Assembly (NCBI RefSeq): GCF_034190915.1
Contig: NW_026947547.1
Coordinates: forward strand, 1,338,001 to 1,402,000
DNA: 64,000 nt
Direction: 5' to 3'
Source of the DNA: Cavia porcellus
Taxonomy: Eukaryota > Chordata > Mammalia > Rodentia > Caviidae
Shown: piece after piece, positions 47,616 through 59,872 of the stretch
Layout: every line of letters starts with the position of its first letter
How positions within the stretch are numbered: the stretch's first letter is position 1
The notes under the pieces: generated by a model
The model's database searches: none
The model's input: the letters and a program-made list of their open reading frames with translations, nothing else
Told to the model about the DNA's origin: nothing
Translations under genes and position numbers: made by a program

Positions 47616-48628
47616 TATGGTTATGGTTAGGGTTAGGGTAGGGTTAGGGTTAGGGTTAGGGTTAGGGTTAGGGTTAGCCTTAGGGTTAGGGTTAGGTTTA
47701 GTGATGGTTTGTGTTGGTTAGGGGTAGGGTTAAGGTTATGGTTACGGTTACATTTAGGTTTAGGTTAGGGTTACGGTTAGGTTGATGGTTAGGGTTAGGT
47801 TTTGGTTTAGGGTGAGGGTTTGGGTTAGGGTAGGGTTAGAGTTAACGTTAGGGTTAGGGTTAGGGTTAGGGTTAGGCTTAGGCTTAGGGTTTGAGTGTTA
47901 CGGTTAGTGTTGTAAGTTTAGGGTAAAATTTAGGGTTAGGGCTCAGGTTAGGTGTAGGGTTCGGTTCTGGGTTAGGGTTAGGTTAGGTTTAGGTTTAGGG
48001 TTAGGGCTAGGGTTAGGATTAGTGTTGGGTTAGTGTTAGGGTTAGGGTTAGCCTTGGGGTTAGTGTTAGGGTGAGGGTGAGGGTTAGGTTAGGGTTAGGA
48101 TTGGGTTAGAGTTAGGGTGAGAATTAGGGTTAGGGTTAGGGTGAGAATCAGGGTCAGGTTCAGGGTTAGGGCTAGCGTTAGAGTTAGGGTTAGGTTTAGC
48201 TTTAGGGTTTGGGTTGTGTTAGGGTTAGGTTTAGAGTTAGGGTTAGGGTTAGGGTTCGGGCTAGTATTAATATTACTGGGTTATGATTATGGTTAGGTTT
48301 AGGGTTATGTTTGGATTAGGGTTAGGTTTAGGGTAAGGATTGTGTTAGTGTTAGGTTTGGGTTAGTGTTAGGGTTAGTGTTAGGGTTAGTGTTAGAGTTA
48401 TTGGGTTATGGTTAGGTTTATTGTTGGGTTTGGCTTAAGGTTAGGGTGAGGGTTAGGGTTATGTTTTGGGTCAGTTTTGGATTAGGGTTAGTATTAGGGT
48501 TCAGGTTGGGTTAGTGTTAGGTTTACGGCTAGGGTTAGGGTTACGTTTGGGTTAGGTTTTGGGTTAGGTAAGGGTTAAGGTTAGGGTTAAAGTTAGGGGT
48601 AGAGTTAGAGTTAGTGTTAGGGTTAGGG

Positions 48629-49271
48629 TTTCATTAGTGTTAGTGTTATGGTTCGGGTTATGGTTAAGGGTGAGTGTTGGGGTTAGCGTTGTGGTTGTGG
48701 TTTAGGGCAAGGTTTAGGGATAGGTTTAGGGTTAGGGTTATGTTTAGATTTGGTTAGGGTTGGTTAGGGTAAGTGTTAGGCTTAGGTTTATGGGTAGGGT
48801 AGGGTTAGTATTATGGTTAGGTTTAGGGTTGGGTTAGGGTTAGTGTAAGGGTTACAGTTAGGGTTAGGTTTAGAGTTAGATTTACGTTTAGGGTTAGGGT
48901 TGGGTTTCAGGTTAGGGTTAGGGTTAGGCTTTTGGTTAGGTTTAAGTTTAGGGTTAATTTAGGGTTGGTTTCGGTTGGTTAGGGTTAGGGTTAGGCTTAG
49001 GCTTAGGTTTAGGGTTAGGGTTAGATTTAGGGTTAGGTTTAGTGTCAGGTTTGTGTTACGGTTAGGGTTCCGGTTAGGGTTAGGTTTAGGTTTAGGCTTA
49101 TGGTAGGGTAAGGGTAGCATTAGGGTTAGATACTCTTATCGTTAGGTTTATGGTTATGGTTAGGGTTAGGGTTCGTGTTGGGTTAGGTTTAGGTTTAGGG
49201 TTAGGGTTGGGTTAGGGTTGCTGTTGGGGTTGCGGTTCAGGTTATGGTTGGGGTTGGGTTTGGGTTTAAGG
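48629..49271 (+). repeat. Core module M12
   Basis: Complete except that the GGCGATAGG landmark is deleted. The marker at 49130-49141 has lost its leading G (ATACTCTTATCG). N is 511 bases upstream. Confidence 0.82.
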
Positions 49272-51949
49272 TTAGGGTTAGGTTTAGGGTTAGGGTTAGG
49301 ATTATGGTAGGGTTAGGGTTAGTGATAGGGTTAGGGTTGGGTTAGTGTTAGGGTTAGGCATAGGTTTTGGGTTGGGTTAGGGTAGGGTTTGCGGTTGTGT
49401 TTTGGTTTGTGGTTGGCGTTGGGGCTTGGATTAGTGTAAGTACTAGGGTTCGGGTTGTGTTAGGGTTAAGTTTGGTTAGGGTTGGTTAGGCTTAGGGTTA
49501 GTGTTAGGGTTAGCATTATGCTTAGGGTTAGGGTTAGGCTTAGGGTTAGGGTTACGGTTTGGGTTAGTGTTGGGTTATGATTAGACTTTAGGTTTAGGGT
49601 TAGGGTTTAGGGTTGTGTTAGGGTTAGGCTTAGGGTTAGGGTTAGGTTTAGTTTTGGTTAGGGTTCGTTAGCGATAGGTTTAGGGTTAGGGTTACGGTTA
49701 GGTTTAGATTAGGGTTCGGGTTAGGTTGGGTTTAGGGTTAGTGTTGGGATTAGAGTTAAGGTTGGTTTGGGTTAAGGTTAGGGTTAGGTTTATGGTCAGC
49801 ATTAGGTTTAGGTGTTAGGGTTAGGGTTAGTGTTTGGGTTAGGTTTAGGTTTAGGGTTAGGGTTACGGTTAGGATTAGTGTTGGGTTAGAGTTAGGTTTA
49901 GAATTAGTTTTACGGGTAGGATTTTGGTTAGGGGTTATGCTTATGGATAAGGTTAGGGTTAATTTTGGGTTAGGGTTATGTTTAAGGTCAGGGTTAGCGT
50001 TAGGTTTAGCGCTTGGGTTAGGTTTAGAGATAGGATTAAGTTTATTGTTATTGTTAGGGTTAGGGTTGGGTTAGGTTTTATTGTTTGGGTTAGGGTTAGG
50101 GTTAGGCTTTGGGTTAGGGTCAGGTTTAGGGTTAGGGTTAGGGTTAGGGTAAGGGTTAGTGTTAGGTTTAATTTTAGGGGTTAGGTTTAGGGTTAGGGTT
50201 AGGATTGGGTTAGGGTTAGCCTTAGGGTTAGAGTAAGGTTTAGTGATGGTTAGGGTTGGTTAGGGTTGGGCTTAAGGTTAGGGCTACGGTTACATTGAGG
50301 TTTAGGTTAGGGTTAGGGTTAGGTTGAGGGTTAGGGTTAGGTTTAATTTTAGGGTTAGGGTTTGGGTTAGGGTAGGGTTAGCGTTAAGGTAGGTTTGGGT
50401 TAGGGTTAAGGTTAAGTTTATGGTTAGCATTAGGTTTAGGTGTTAATTTTAGTGTTAGGATTTGGGTTAGGGTTAGGTATAGGGTTGGGTTAGGTTTAGG
50501 GTTAGGGTTAGGCTTAGAATAAGGGTTAGGGTTAGGTTTAGGGTTAGAGTTAGCGTGACGGTTTAGGTTAGGGTTAGGGTTATGGTTAGTGTTAGGGTTA
50601 GGGTTAGGGTTAGGTGTTAGGTTTAGAGTTAGGGTTAGTGTTGGGTTAATTTTAGGCTTAGGGTTATGGTTAGGTTTAGTGTTGGTTAGGGCTCCTTAGG
50701 GATAGGGTTAGGGTTAGGGTTACAGTTAGGTTTAGATTAGGGTTCAGGTTAGGCTTAGGTTTAGGGTTATGGTTGGGATTAGAGTTAAGGTTGGTTTGGG
50801 TTAGGGTTAGGGTTAGGTTTATGGTCATCATTAGGTTTAGGTGTTAGCGTTAAGGTTAGTGTTTGGGTTAGGGTTAGGTATAGGGTTGGGTTCGGTTTCG
50901 GGTTAGGGTTAGGTTTCGGATTGGGTTAGGTTTAGTATTAAGGTTGGGTTAGGGTTAGGGTTAGGGTTAGCGTTAAGGTTAGGGTTAACGTTTGGGTTAG
51001 GGTTAGATTAGGGTTAGGCTTAGAGTTAGGGTTAGGGTTACGTTTAGTGTTGGATTAGGTGTAAGTTTAGAGTTAGTGTTACGGTTATGGTTAGGGTTAC
51101 TTTAAGGTTAGGGTTAGAGTTGGGTTTAGGCTATGGGTGGGGGTCAGGGTTAGGGTTAGGGTTAGGGCTAGGGTTAGGGTTAGGCTTAGGGTTTGAGGGT
51201 TAGGTTTAGTGTTGGAAGTTTAGGGTAAAATTTAGGATTAAGGCTCAGGTTAGGTGGAGCGTTCGGGTTAGGGTTAGGGTTAGGTTCGATTGGGTTAGCT
51301 TAGGTTTAGAGTTAGGGCTAGGTTTAGGATTAGTGTTGGGTTAGAGTTAGGGTTAGGGTTAGACTTCGGGTAGTGTTAGGGTGATGGTGAGTGTTAGGTT
51401 AAGGTTAGGATTGGGTTAGAGTTAGGGTGAGAATTAGGGTTAGGGTTAGGGTGAGTATCAGGGTCAGGTTCAGGGTTAGGTCTAGCGTTAGAGTTAGGGT
51501 TAGGTTTAGGTTTAGGTTTAGGGTTGTGCTAGGGTTAGGTTTAGAGTTAGGGTTAGGGTTAGGGTTCGGGCTAGGATTAATATTACTGGGTCATGTTTAT
51601 GGTTATGTTTAGGGTTACTTTTGGCTTAGTGTTAGGTTTAGCGTTAGGGTTGTGTTAGTGTTAGGGATAGGGTTAGTGTTAGGGTTGAGTTAGGGTTAGG
51701 GTTTGGTTAGGGTTAGGGTTAGGGTTAGTGTTATTGGGTTATGGTTAGGGTTATGGCTGGGTTTATTGTTGGGTTTGGGTTAGGGTTAGGGTTAGGGTTA
51801 TGTTTTGGGTTAAGGTTGGTTTAGGGTTAGTATTAGGGTTCGGGTTGGGTTAGTGTTAGGATTATGGCTAAGGTTAGGGTTACGTTTGGGTTAGGTTTTG
51901 GGTTAGGTTAGGGTTAGTGTTAGGGGTAGGGTTAGAGTTAGTGTTAGGG

Positions 51950-52573
51950 TTTCATTAGTGTTAGTGTTATGGTTCGGGTTATGGTTTGGGTTGGTGTTGG
52001 GTTTAGGGTTGTAGTTGTGGTTGGCGATAGGTTTAGGGCAAGGTTTAGGGATAGAGTTAGGGTTAGGGTTAGCTTTAGATTTGGTTAGTGTTGGTTAGGG
52101 TAAGTGTTAGGGTTAGGTTTATGTGTAGGGTAGGGTTAGTGTTACGGTTAGGGTTAGGGTTGGGTTAGGGTTAGTGTTAGGGTTACAGTTAGGGTTAGGG
52201 TTAGGGTTAGATTTACTTTTAGGGTTAGGGTTTGTTTTCAGGTTAGGGTTAGGGTTAGGCTTTTGGTTAGGTTTTAGTTTAGGGTTAATTTAGGGTTGGT
52301 TTCGGTTGGTTCGGGTTAGGGTTAGGCTTAGGCTTAGGTTTAGGGTTAGCGTTAGAGTTAGGGTTAGTTTTAGTGTCAGGGTTGTGTTACTGTTAGGGTT
52401 AGGGTTAGGGTTAGGTTTAGGCCTATGGTAGGGTAAGGGTAGCGTTACGGTTAGGGTACTCTTATCGTTAGTGTTATGGTTATGGTTAGGGTTACGGTTA
52501 GTGTTGGGTTAGGTTTAGGTTTAGGGTTAGGGTAGGGTTAGGGTTGCTGTTGGGGTTGGGTTTGGGTTTAAGG
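51950..52573 (+). repeat. Core module M13
   Basis: Complete, with the marker at 52456-52467. N is 523 bases upstream. The closing cluster is shortened as in M2 and M6. Confidence 0.84.
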
Positions 52574-53639
52574 TTAGGGTTAGTTTTAGGGTTGGGTTAG
52601 TGTTAGGTTTAGGGATAAGTTTAGCGTTGGGTTATGGTAGGGTTTGCGGTTGTGTTTCGGTTTGAGGTTGGCGTTGGGGTTTCGGTTAGGGTAAGTGCTA
52701 GGGTTATGGTTAGGGTTAGGGTTAGGTTTCGTTTGGGTTGGTTAGGCTTATGGTTAGGGTTAGGGTTAACATTAGGCTTAGGGTTAGGGTTAAGCTTAGG
52801 GTTAGTGTTATGGTTTTGGCTAATGTTATTGTTAGGGTTGGGTTAGTGTAAGCGTTAGGTTTAGGGTTAGGTTTAGGGTTAGAGTTACGGTTAGGATTTG
52901 GGGTTATTGTTAGGGTTAGGGTGAGGGTTAGGGTTAGGGTTAGGGTTAGGGTTAGGGTTGAGTTAGGGTTAGGGTTAGGGTCAGGGTTAGCGTTAGGCTT
53001 AGGGCTAGGGGTAGGATTAGAGATCGGATTAGGTTTAGTGTTTGTGTTAGGGTTAGGGTTGGGTTAGGTTTTATTGTTTGGGTTAGGGTTAGGGTTAGGC
53101 TTTGGGTTAGGGTCAGGCTTATGGTTAGGTTTAGCATTGGGTTAGGTTTAGGGTTAGGATCAGGGGTTAGGTTTATGTTTAGGGTTAGGGTTGGGTTAAA
53201 GTTAGGTTTAGGGTTAGGGTTAGGGTTAGGGTTAGGGTTAGGTTTAGGGTTGGGTTAGGGTAAGGGTCAGGGTTAGGGTTAGTGTTAGGGTTAGGGTTAG
53301 TGGTTAGGGTTAGGGTTAGGGTTAGTGTTGGGTTAGGGTTAGCCTTAGGGTTAGGGTTAGGATTAGTGATGGTTAGGGCTGGTTAGGGGTAGGCTTAAGG
53401 TTAGGGTTACAGTTACATTTAGGATTTAGGTTAGGGTTAGGTTTAGGTTGAGGTTTAGGTTTAGGTTTAGGGTTAGAGTTTGGGTTAGGGCAGGAATAGA
53501 GTTAAGGTTGGGTTGTTTTAGGGATAGGGTTAAATTTATGGTTAGCATTAGGTTTAGGTGTTAGGGTTAGTGTTAGGGTTTGGGTTAGGGTTAGGTATAG
53601 GGTTGGGTTAGGTTTAGGGTTAGGGTTAGGCTTAGGCTT

Positions 53640-53907
53640 AGGCTTATGTTTAGAGTTAGGGTTACATTTAGAGTTAGGTTTAGTGTCAGGGTTGTGTTAC
53701 GGTTAGGGTTAGGGTTAGGGTTAGGTTTAGGCCTATGGTAGGGTAAGGGTAGCGTTAGGGTTAGGGTACTCTTATCGTTAGGGTTATGGTTATGGTTAGG
53801 GTTAGGGTTCGTGTTGGGTTAGGTTTAGGTTTAGGGTTAGGGTTGGGTTAGGGTTGCTGTTGGGGTTGTGGTTCAGGTTGGGGTTGGCGTTGGGTTTGGG
53901 TTTAAGG
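53640..53907 (+). repeat. Core module M14, right part only
   Basis: This starts abruptly after unrelated repeat, near TAGAGTTAGGG, and carries the TAGGCCTATGG landmark, the marker at 53766-53777 and the closing TTGGGG cluster. The left ~350 bases of the module are absent. Confidence 0.8.
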
Positions 53908-55327
53908 TTAGGGTTGGGTTTAGGGTTAGGTTTAGGGTAGGGTTACGGTTAGGGATAGGGTTAGGTTTGGGTTAGTGTTAGGGTTAGGGATAGGTTTAGG
54001 GTTGGGTTAGGGTAGGGTTTGTGGTTGTGTTTCGGTTTGGGGTTGGCGTTGGGGTTTGGGTTAGGGTAAGTGCTAGGGTTAGGTTATGGTTAGGGTTAGA
54101 TTTGGTTAGGGTTGGTTAGGCTTAGTTTTAGGGTTAGGGTTAGCATTAGGATTAGGGTTAGGGTAAGGCTTAGGGTTAGGTTTACGGTTTGGGTTAGTGT
54201 TAGGGTTAGGGTTGGTTTAGGGTAAGTGTTAGGGTTAGGGTTAGGGTTTGAGTTAGGGTTAGGATTAGGGGTTAGGGTTAGGTTTGGGTTAGGGTTAGGT
54301 TTAGGGTTAGGGTCAGGTTTAGCGTTAAGCTTAGAGCTAGGTTTAGGACTAGGGATAGGATTAGGTTTAGTGTTAGTGTTAGGGTTAGGGTTGGGTTAGG
54401 ATTTATTGTTTTGGTTAGGGTTAGCGTTAGGCTTTGGGTTAGGGTCAGGGTTAGGGTTAGGGTTAGCGTTGGGTTATGGTGAGCGTCAGGGTTAGGGTTA
54501 GTGTTAGGGTTAGTGTTAGGGGTTAGGGCTAGGGTTAGAGTTAGGGTTGGGTTAAGGTTAGCCTTAGGGTTAGGGTTAGGTTTAGTGATGGTTAGGGTTG
54601 GTTAGGGTAGGCTTAAGGTTAGGGTTACGGTTATATTTAGGTTTAGGTTAGGGTTAGGGTTAGGTTGAGGGTTAGGTTTAGATTTAGGTTTAGGGTTAGA
54701 GTTTGGGTTAGGGTAGGAATAGAGTTAAGGTTGGGTTGGCTTAGGGATAGGGTTAAGTTTATGGTTAGCAATAGGTTAGGTGTTAGGGTTAGGTTAGGGT
54801 TTGGATTAGGCTTAGGTATAGGGTTGGGTTAGGTTTAGGCTTAGTGTTAGGCTTAGCATAAGGGATAGGTTTAGGTTTAGGGTTATTGTTAGGGTGAGGG
54901 TTTAGGGTGGGGTTTGGGTTAGGGTTTGTGCTAGGGTTAGGGTTAGGTGTTAGGTTTAGAGTTAGGGTTAGGGTTGGGTTAGGGTTAGGCTTAGGTTTAG
55001 GGTTAGGTTTAGTGTTGGTTAGGGTTCTTTAGGGATAGGGTTAGGGTTATGGTTACGGTTAGGTTTAGATTAGGGTTCGGGTTAGGCTTAGGTTTAGGGT
55101 TATGGTTGGGATTAGAGTTAAGGTTGGTTTGGGTTAGGGTTAGGGTTAGGGTTATGGTTATGTTTGGGGTTAGGTTTGAGTTAGGCTTAGTATTAGCGTT
55201 CGGGTTGCTTTAGTGTTAGGGTTACGGCTAGAGTTAGGGATACCTTTGGGTTAGGTTTTGGGTTAGGTTAGGGTTAGGGTTACGGTTAACGTTAGGGGTA
55301 GGGTTAGAGTTAGTGTTAGGGTTAGGG

Positions 55328-55993
55328 TTTCATTAGTGTTAGTGTTATGGTTCGGGTTATGGTTAGGGTTGGGGTTGGGGTTAGGGTTGTGGTTGTGGTT
55401 GGCGATAGGTTTAGGGTAAGTTTTAGGGTTAGGGTTAGGGTTAGGGTTCGGTTTAAATTTGGTTAGGGTTGGTTAGGGTAAGTGTTAGGCTTAGGTTTAT
55501 GGGTAAGGTAGGGTTAGTATTATGGTTAGGGTTAGGGTTGGGTTAGGGTTACAGTTAGGGTTAGGGTTAGGGTTAGGGTTAGGGTTAGGGTTAGGGTTAG
55601 ATTTACGTTTAGGGTTAAGGTTGGGTTTCAGGTTAGGGTTAGGGTTAGGCTTTTGGTTAGGTTTAAGTTTAGGGTTAATTTAGGGTTGGTTTCGATTGGT
55701 TAGGGTTAGAGTTAGGCCTAGGCTTAGGCTTAGGTTTAGGGTTAGGGTTAGATTTAGGGTTAGGTTTAGTGTCAGGGTTGTGTTACGGTTAGGGTTAGGG
55801 TTAGGGTTAGGTTTAGGCTTATGGTAGGGTAACGGTAGCGTTAGTGTTAGGGTACTCTTATCGTTAGGGTTATGGTTATGGTTAGGGTTAGGGTTCGTGT
55901 TGGGTTAGTTTTAGGGTTAGGGTTAGGGTTGGGTTAGGGTTGCTGTTGGGGTTGTGGTTCAGGTTGGGGTTGGGTTTGGGTTTGGGTTTAAGG
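55328..55993 (+). repeat. Core module M15
   Basis: Complete, with the marker at 55852-55863. An internal pure TTAGGG run (55555-55600) is 12 bases longer than in its partner M18. No N motif is found within 0.6 kb upstream, unlike most M copies. Confidence 0.85.
55555..55600 (+). repeat. Pure TTAGGG run (7 copies plus TTAG)
   Basis: Inside core module M15. The partner copy M18 is 12 bases shorter here and has one interruption (TTAAGG), consistent with gain or loss of two hexamers. Confidence 0.92.
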
Positions 55994-56572
55994 TTAGTGT
56001 TAGGTTTAGGGTTAGGGTTAGGGTTAGGGTAGGGTTAGGGTTAGGGATAGGGTTAGGTTGGGTTAGTGTTAGGGTTAGGGATAGGTTTAGTGTTGGGTTA
56101 GGGTAGGGTTTGCGGTTGTGTTACGGTTTGGTGTTGGCATTTGGGTTTGGGTTAGGGTAAGTGCAAGTCTTAGGTTTAGGGTTAGGGTTAGGTTTCGTTA
56201 GGGTTGGTTAGGCTTAGGGTTAGGGTTAGGGTTAGCATTAGGCTTAGGTTTAGGGTTAGGCTTAGGGTTAGGGTTACGGTTTGTGTTAGTGTTAGTGTTA
56301 GGGTTGGGTTAGGGTAAGTGTTAGGTTTAGGGTTAGGGTTAGAGTTAGGGTTAGGATTAGGGGTTAGGGTTAGGTTTAGGGTTGGGTTAGGTTTAGGGTT
56401 AGGTCAGGGTTAGCATTAGGCTTAGGGCTAGGGTTAGGATTTGAGATAGGATTAGGTTTAGTGTTAGTGTTAGGGTTAGGGCTGGGTTAGGGTTTATTGT
56501 TTGGGTTAGGGATAGGGTTAGGCTTTGCGTTAGGGTCAGGGTTAGGGTTAGGGTTAGCGTTGGGTTAGGGTT

Positions 56573-56790
56573 AGGGTTAGGGTTAGGGTTAGGGTTAGGG
56601 ATACTATTAGGGGTAGGGTTAGGTTAAATGTTAGAGGTACTGTTAGGTTTGGGTTTGGGTTATGGTTATGGTTAGGGTGAGGGTTAGGGTTAGGCTTTGG
56701 CTTCGAGTATGGGTCAGGGTTAGGTTTAGGGTTAGTGTTGGGTTATGGTTAGAGTTTAGGTTTAGGGTTAGGGTTTAGGGTTGGGTTAGG
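56573..56790 (+). repeat. Segment of 220 bases present only in copy A
   Basis: The offset to copy B changes from 6896 at position 56557 to 6676 at 56791, a difference of 220 bases. The extra stretch begins inside a pure TTAGGG run and resembles U1 485-545 (GGATACTATTAGGGG and what follows) and then the 32.06 kb and 42.46 kb segments. Confidence 0.75.
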
Positions 56791-57790
56791 GTTAGGCTTA
56801 GGTTTATGGTTATGTTTAGTTTTTGTTAGGGTTCCTTAGGGATAGGGTTAGGTTTAGGGTTACGGTTAGGTTTAGATTAGGGTTCAGGTTAGGCTTAGGG
56901 TTAGTGTTATTGTTGGGATTAGAGTTAAGGTTGGTTTGGGTTAAGGTTAGGGTTAGGTTTATGGTCAGCATTAGGTTTAGGTATTAGGGTTAGGGTTAGT
57001 GTTTGGGTTAGGGTTAGGTATAGGGTTGGGTTCGGTTTCGGGTTAGAGTTAGGTTTAGGGTTGGGTTAGGTTTAGAATTATTGTTGGGTTAGGGTTATGT
57101 TAGGGTTAGGGTTAGGGTTAGCGTTAAGGTTAGGTTTAGCATTTGGGTTAGGGTTTGATTAGGGTTAGGCTTAGAGTTAGGGTTAGGGTCACGTTTAGTG
57201 TTCGGTTAGGTGTTGGCTTAGAGTTAGTGTTAGGGTTAGGGTTAGATTAAGGTTAGGGTTAGAGTTGGGGTTAGGCTTGAGTGGGTGTAAGGGTTAGGGT
57301 TAGGGTTAGGGCTAGGGTTAGGGTTTGAGGGTTAGGGTTAGTGTTGGAGGTTTAGGGTAAAATTTAGGGTTAGGGCTTGGGTAAGGTGTAGCGTTGGTTT
57401 AGGTTTAGCGTTAGGTTAGGTCTAGGTTTATGGTTAGGGCTAGGGTTAGGATTAGTGTTGGCTTAGAGTTAGGGTTAGGGTTAGGTTTATGGTTAGGATT
57501 AGGGTTAGGGGTTATGCTTATGGATAGGGTTAAGGTTAGTTTTGGATTAGTGTTAGGGTTCCCCTTGGGGTTATCGTTAGGGTGAGGGTGAGGGTTAGGT
57601 TTAGGGTTAGAATTGGTTTAGAGTTAGGGTGTGGATTAGGGTTAGGGTTAGGGTGAGGATCAGGGTCATAGTCAGGGTTAGGGCTAGTGTTAGAGTTAGG
57701 GTTAGGGTTAGGTTTAGGGTTAGGTTTGTGTTAGAGTTAGGGATAGGGTTAGTGTTAGGGTTGGGTTAAGGTTACGGTTAGGGTTAGGGT

Positions 57791-58140
57791 TAGTGTTATT
57801 GGGTTATGGTTAGGGTTATGGTTAGGTTTATGTTTGGGTTTGGGTTAGGGTTAGGGTTAGGGTTAGGGTTATGTTTTGGGAAAGGGTTGGTTTAGGGTTA
57901 GTATTACGGTTCGGGTTGGGTTAGCGTTAGGGTTGGGTTAGGGTTAGTGTTAGGGTTAGTGTTATTGGGTCATGGTTAGGCTTATAGTTAGGTTTATGTT
58001 TGGGTTTGGGTTAGGGTTTGGGTTAGGTTTAGGGTTAGGGTTAGGGTTATGTTTTGGGTTAGGGTTGGGTTAGGGTTAGTATTAGGTTTCGGGTTCGGTT
58101 ACTGTTAGGGTTATGGCTAGGGTTAGGGTTACGTTTGGGT
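57791..58140 (+). repeat. Local tandem duplication of about 166-180 bases
   Basis: TAGTGTTATTGGG at 57791 recurs at 57957, and the two stretches share GGTTTATGTTTGGGTTTGGG, TTATGTTTTGGG and GGTTAGTATTA in order. The second copy is slightly longer. Substitutions between them show it is older than the 94-base duplication. Confidence 0.8.
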
Positions 58141-58216
58141 TAGGTTTTGGGTTAGGTTATGGTTAGGGTTAGGGTTAAGGTTAGGGGTAGGGTTAGAGTT
58201 AGTGTTAGGGTTAGGG

Positions 58217-58655
58217 TTTCATTAGTGTTAGTGTTATGGTTCGGGTTCTGGTTAGGCTTGGGGTTGGGGTTAGGGTTGTGGTTGTGGTTGGCGATAGGTT
58301 TACGGCAAGTTTTAGGGATAGGGTTAGGGTTAGGGTACAGTTTAGATTTGGTTAGGGTTGGTTAGGGTTAGTGTTAGGCTTAGGTTTATGGGTAGGGTAG
58401 GGTTAGTGTTAGGTTTAGGGTTAGGGTGGGGTTAGGGTTAGTGTTAGGGTTATAGTTAGGGTTAGGTTTAGGGTTAGATTTAGGTTTAGGTTTAGGGTTG
58501 GGTTTCAATTTAGGGTTAGGCTTTTGGTTAGATTTAAGTTTAGGGTTAATTTAGTGTTTGTTTCGGTTGGTTAGGGTTATGGTTAGGCTTAGGCTTAGGT
58601 TTAGAGTTAGGGTTACATTTAGAGTTAGGTTTAGTGTCAGGGTTGTGTTACGGTT
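58217..58655 (+). repeat. Core module M16, left part only
   Basis: It starts normally with TTTCATTA but ends at about 58655, where it runs into the longest pure TTAGGG run in the window (58654-58703). The other side matches U1 from about 0.67 kb. The marker and closing cluster are lost. Confidence 0.8.
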
Positions 58656-58703
58656 AGGGTTAGGGTTAGGGTTAGGGTTAGGGTTAGGGTTAGGGTTAGG
58701 GTT
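58654..58703 (+). repeat. Longest pure TTAGGG run noticed (8 copies plus TT)
   Basis: Eight uninterrupted TTAGGG. It sits exactly where truncated core module M16 joins sequence equivalent to U1 0.67 kb. Confidence 0.93.
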
Positions 58704-59619
58704 GGGTTAGTGCTATGGTTAGGGATAGGTTTAGGGTTGGGTTAGGGTAGGGTTTGCTGTTGTGTTTCGGTTTGGGGTTGGCGTTGGGGTTTGGGTTAGG
58801 GTAAGTGCTAGGCTTAGGGTTAGGGTTAGGGTGAGGTTTGGTTAGGGTAGGTTAGGCTTAGTGTTACGGTTAGTGTTAGCATTAGGCTTAGGGTTAGGGT
58901 AAGTCTTAGGGTTAGGGTTACGATTTGGGTTATTGTTAGGGTTAGGGTGGGGTTAGGGTAAGTGTTAGGGTTAGGGTTAGGGTTCGAGTTAGGGTTGGGA
59001 TTAGGGGTTAGTGTTAGGGTTAGGGTTAGGGTTAGGGTTGTGTTAGGGTTATGTTAGGGTCAGGGTTAGCGTTAGGCTTAGAGCTAGGGTTAGGATTAGA
59101 GATAGGATTAGGTTTAGTGTTTGTGTTAGGGTTAGGGTTGGGTTAGGTTTTCTTGTTTGGGTTAGGGTTAGGGTTAGGCTTTGGGTTAGGGTCAGGGTTA
59201 GGGTTAGGGTTAGCGTTGGGTTAGGGTAAGGGTCAGGGTTAGGGTTAGTGTTAGGGTTAGGGTTAGTGGTTAGGGTTAGGGTTAGGGTTAGTGTTGGGTT
59301 AGGGTTAGCCTTAGGGTTAGGGTTAGGTTTAGTGATGGTTAGGGCTGGTTAGGGGTAGGCTTAAGGTTAGGGTTACAGTTACATTTAGGATTTAGGTTAG
59401 GGTTAGGTTTAGGTTGAGGTTTAGGTTTAGGGTTAGGGTTAGAGTTTGGGTTAGGGCAGGAATAGAGTTAAGGTTGGGTTGTTTTAGGGATAGGGTTAAA
59501 TTTATGGTTAGCATTAGGTTTAGGTGTTAGGGTTAGTGTTAGGGTTTGGGTTAGGGTTAGGTATAGGGTTGGCTTAGGTTTAGGGTTAGGGTTAGGCTTG
59601 GCTTAGGCTTACGTTTAGA

Positions 59620-59872
59620 GTTAGGGTTACATTTAGAGTTAGGTTTAGTGTCAGGGTTGTGTTACGGTTAGGGTTAGGGTTAGGGTTAGGTTTAGGCCTA
59701 TGGTAGGGTAAGGGTAGCGTTAGGGTTAGGGTACTCTTATCGTTAGGGTTATGGTTATGGTTAGGGTTAGGGTTCGTGTTGGGTTAGGTTTAGGTTTAGG
59801 GTTAGGGTTGGGTTAGGGTTGCTGTTGGGGTTGTGGTTCAGGTTGGGATTGGGGTTGGGTTTGGGTTTAAGG
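59620..59872 (+). repeat. Core module M17, right part only
   Basis: This is the copy B partner of M14, truncated at the same place, with the marker at 59731-59742. The shared break shows the truncation predates the 6 kb duplication. Confidence 0.82.

Larger units (their letters stand above)
47068..53249 (+). repeat. Sixth unit start and rearranged N-M modules
   Basis: The unit-start motif at 47068 is well preserved and is followed by M'' (47212) and about 0.57 kb that tracks U1 closely. At about 47644 the sequence jumps, within a pure TTAGGG run, to material like U1 1.02 kb. A second jump follows near 47850 to material like U1 7.4 kb. It then carries N (48118) with M12 (48629), and N (51427) with M13 (51950). 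No further copy of the unit-start motif was recognised to the right of 47068. Confidence 0.7.
53250..59216 (+). repeat. Tandem duplication, copy A (about 5.97 kb)
   Basis: The sequence from 53251 recurs from 59217 at an offset of 5965-5967 for about 1.9 kb, sharing distinctive variants such as the TTAGTGG phase slip near 53309 and the TTCTTT near 55025 (60992 in copy B). From about 55150 it matches copy B again, but at an offset of about 6926 falling to 6914, because copy B carries an extra ~0.96 kb. Copy A contains M14 (partial), M15, M16 (truncated) and N at 57630. It also holds a 220-base segment missing from copy B. Confidence 0.85.
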
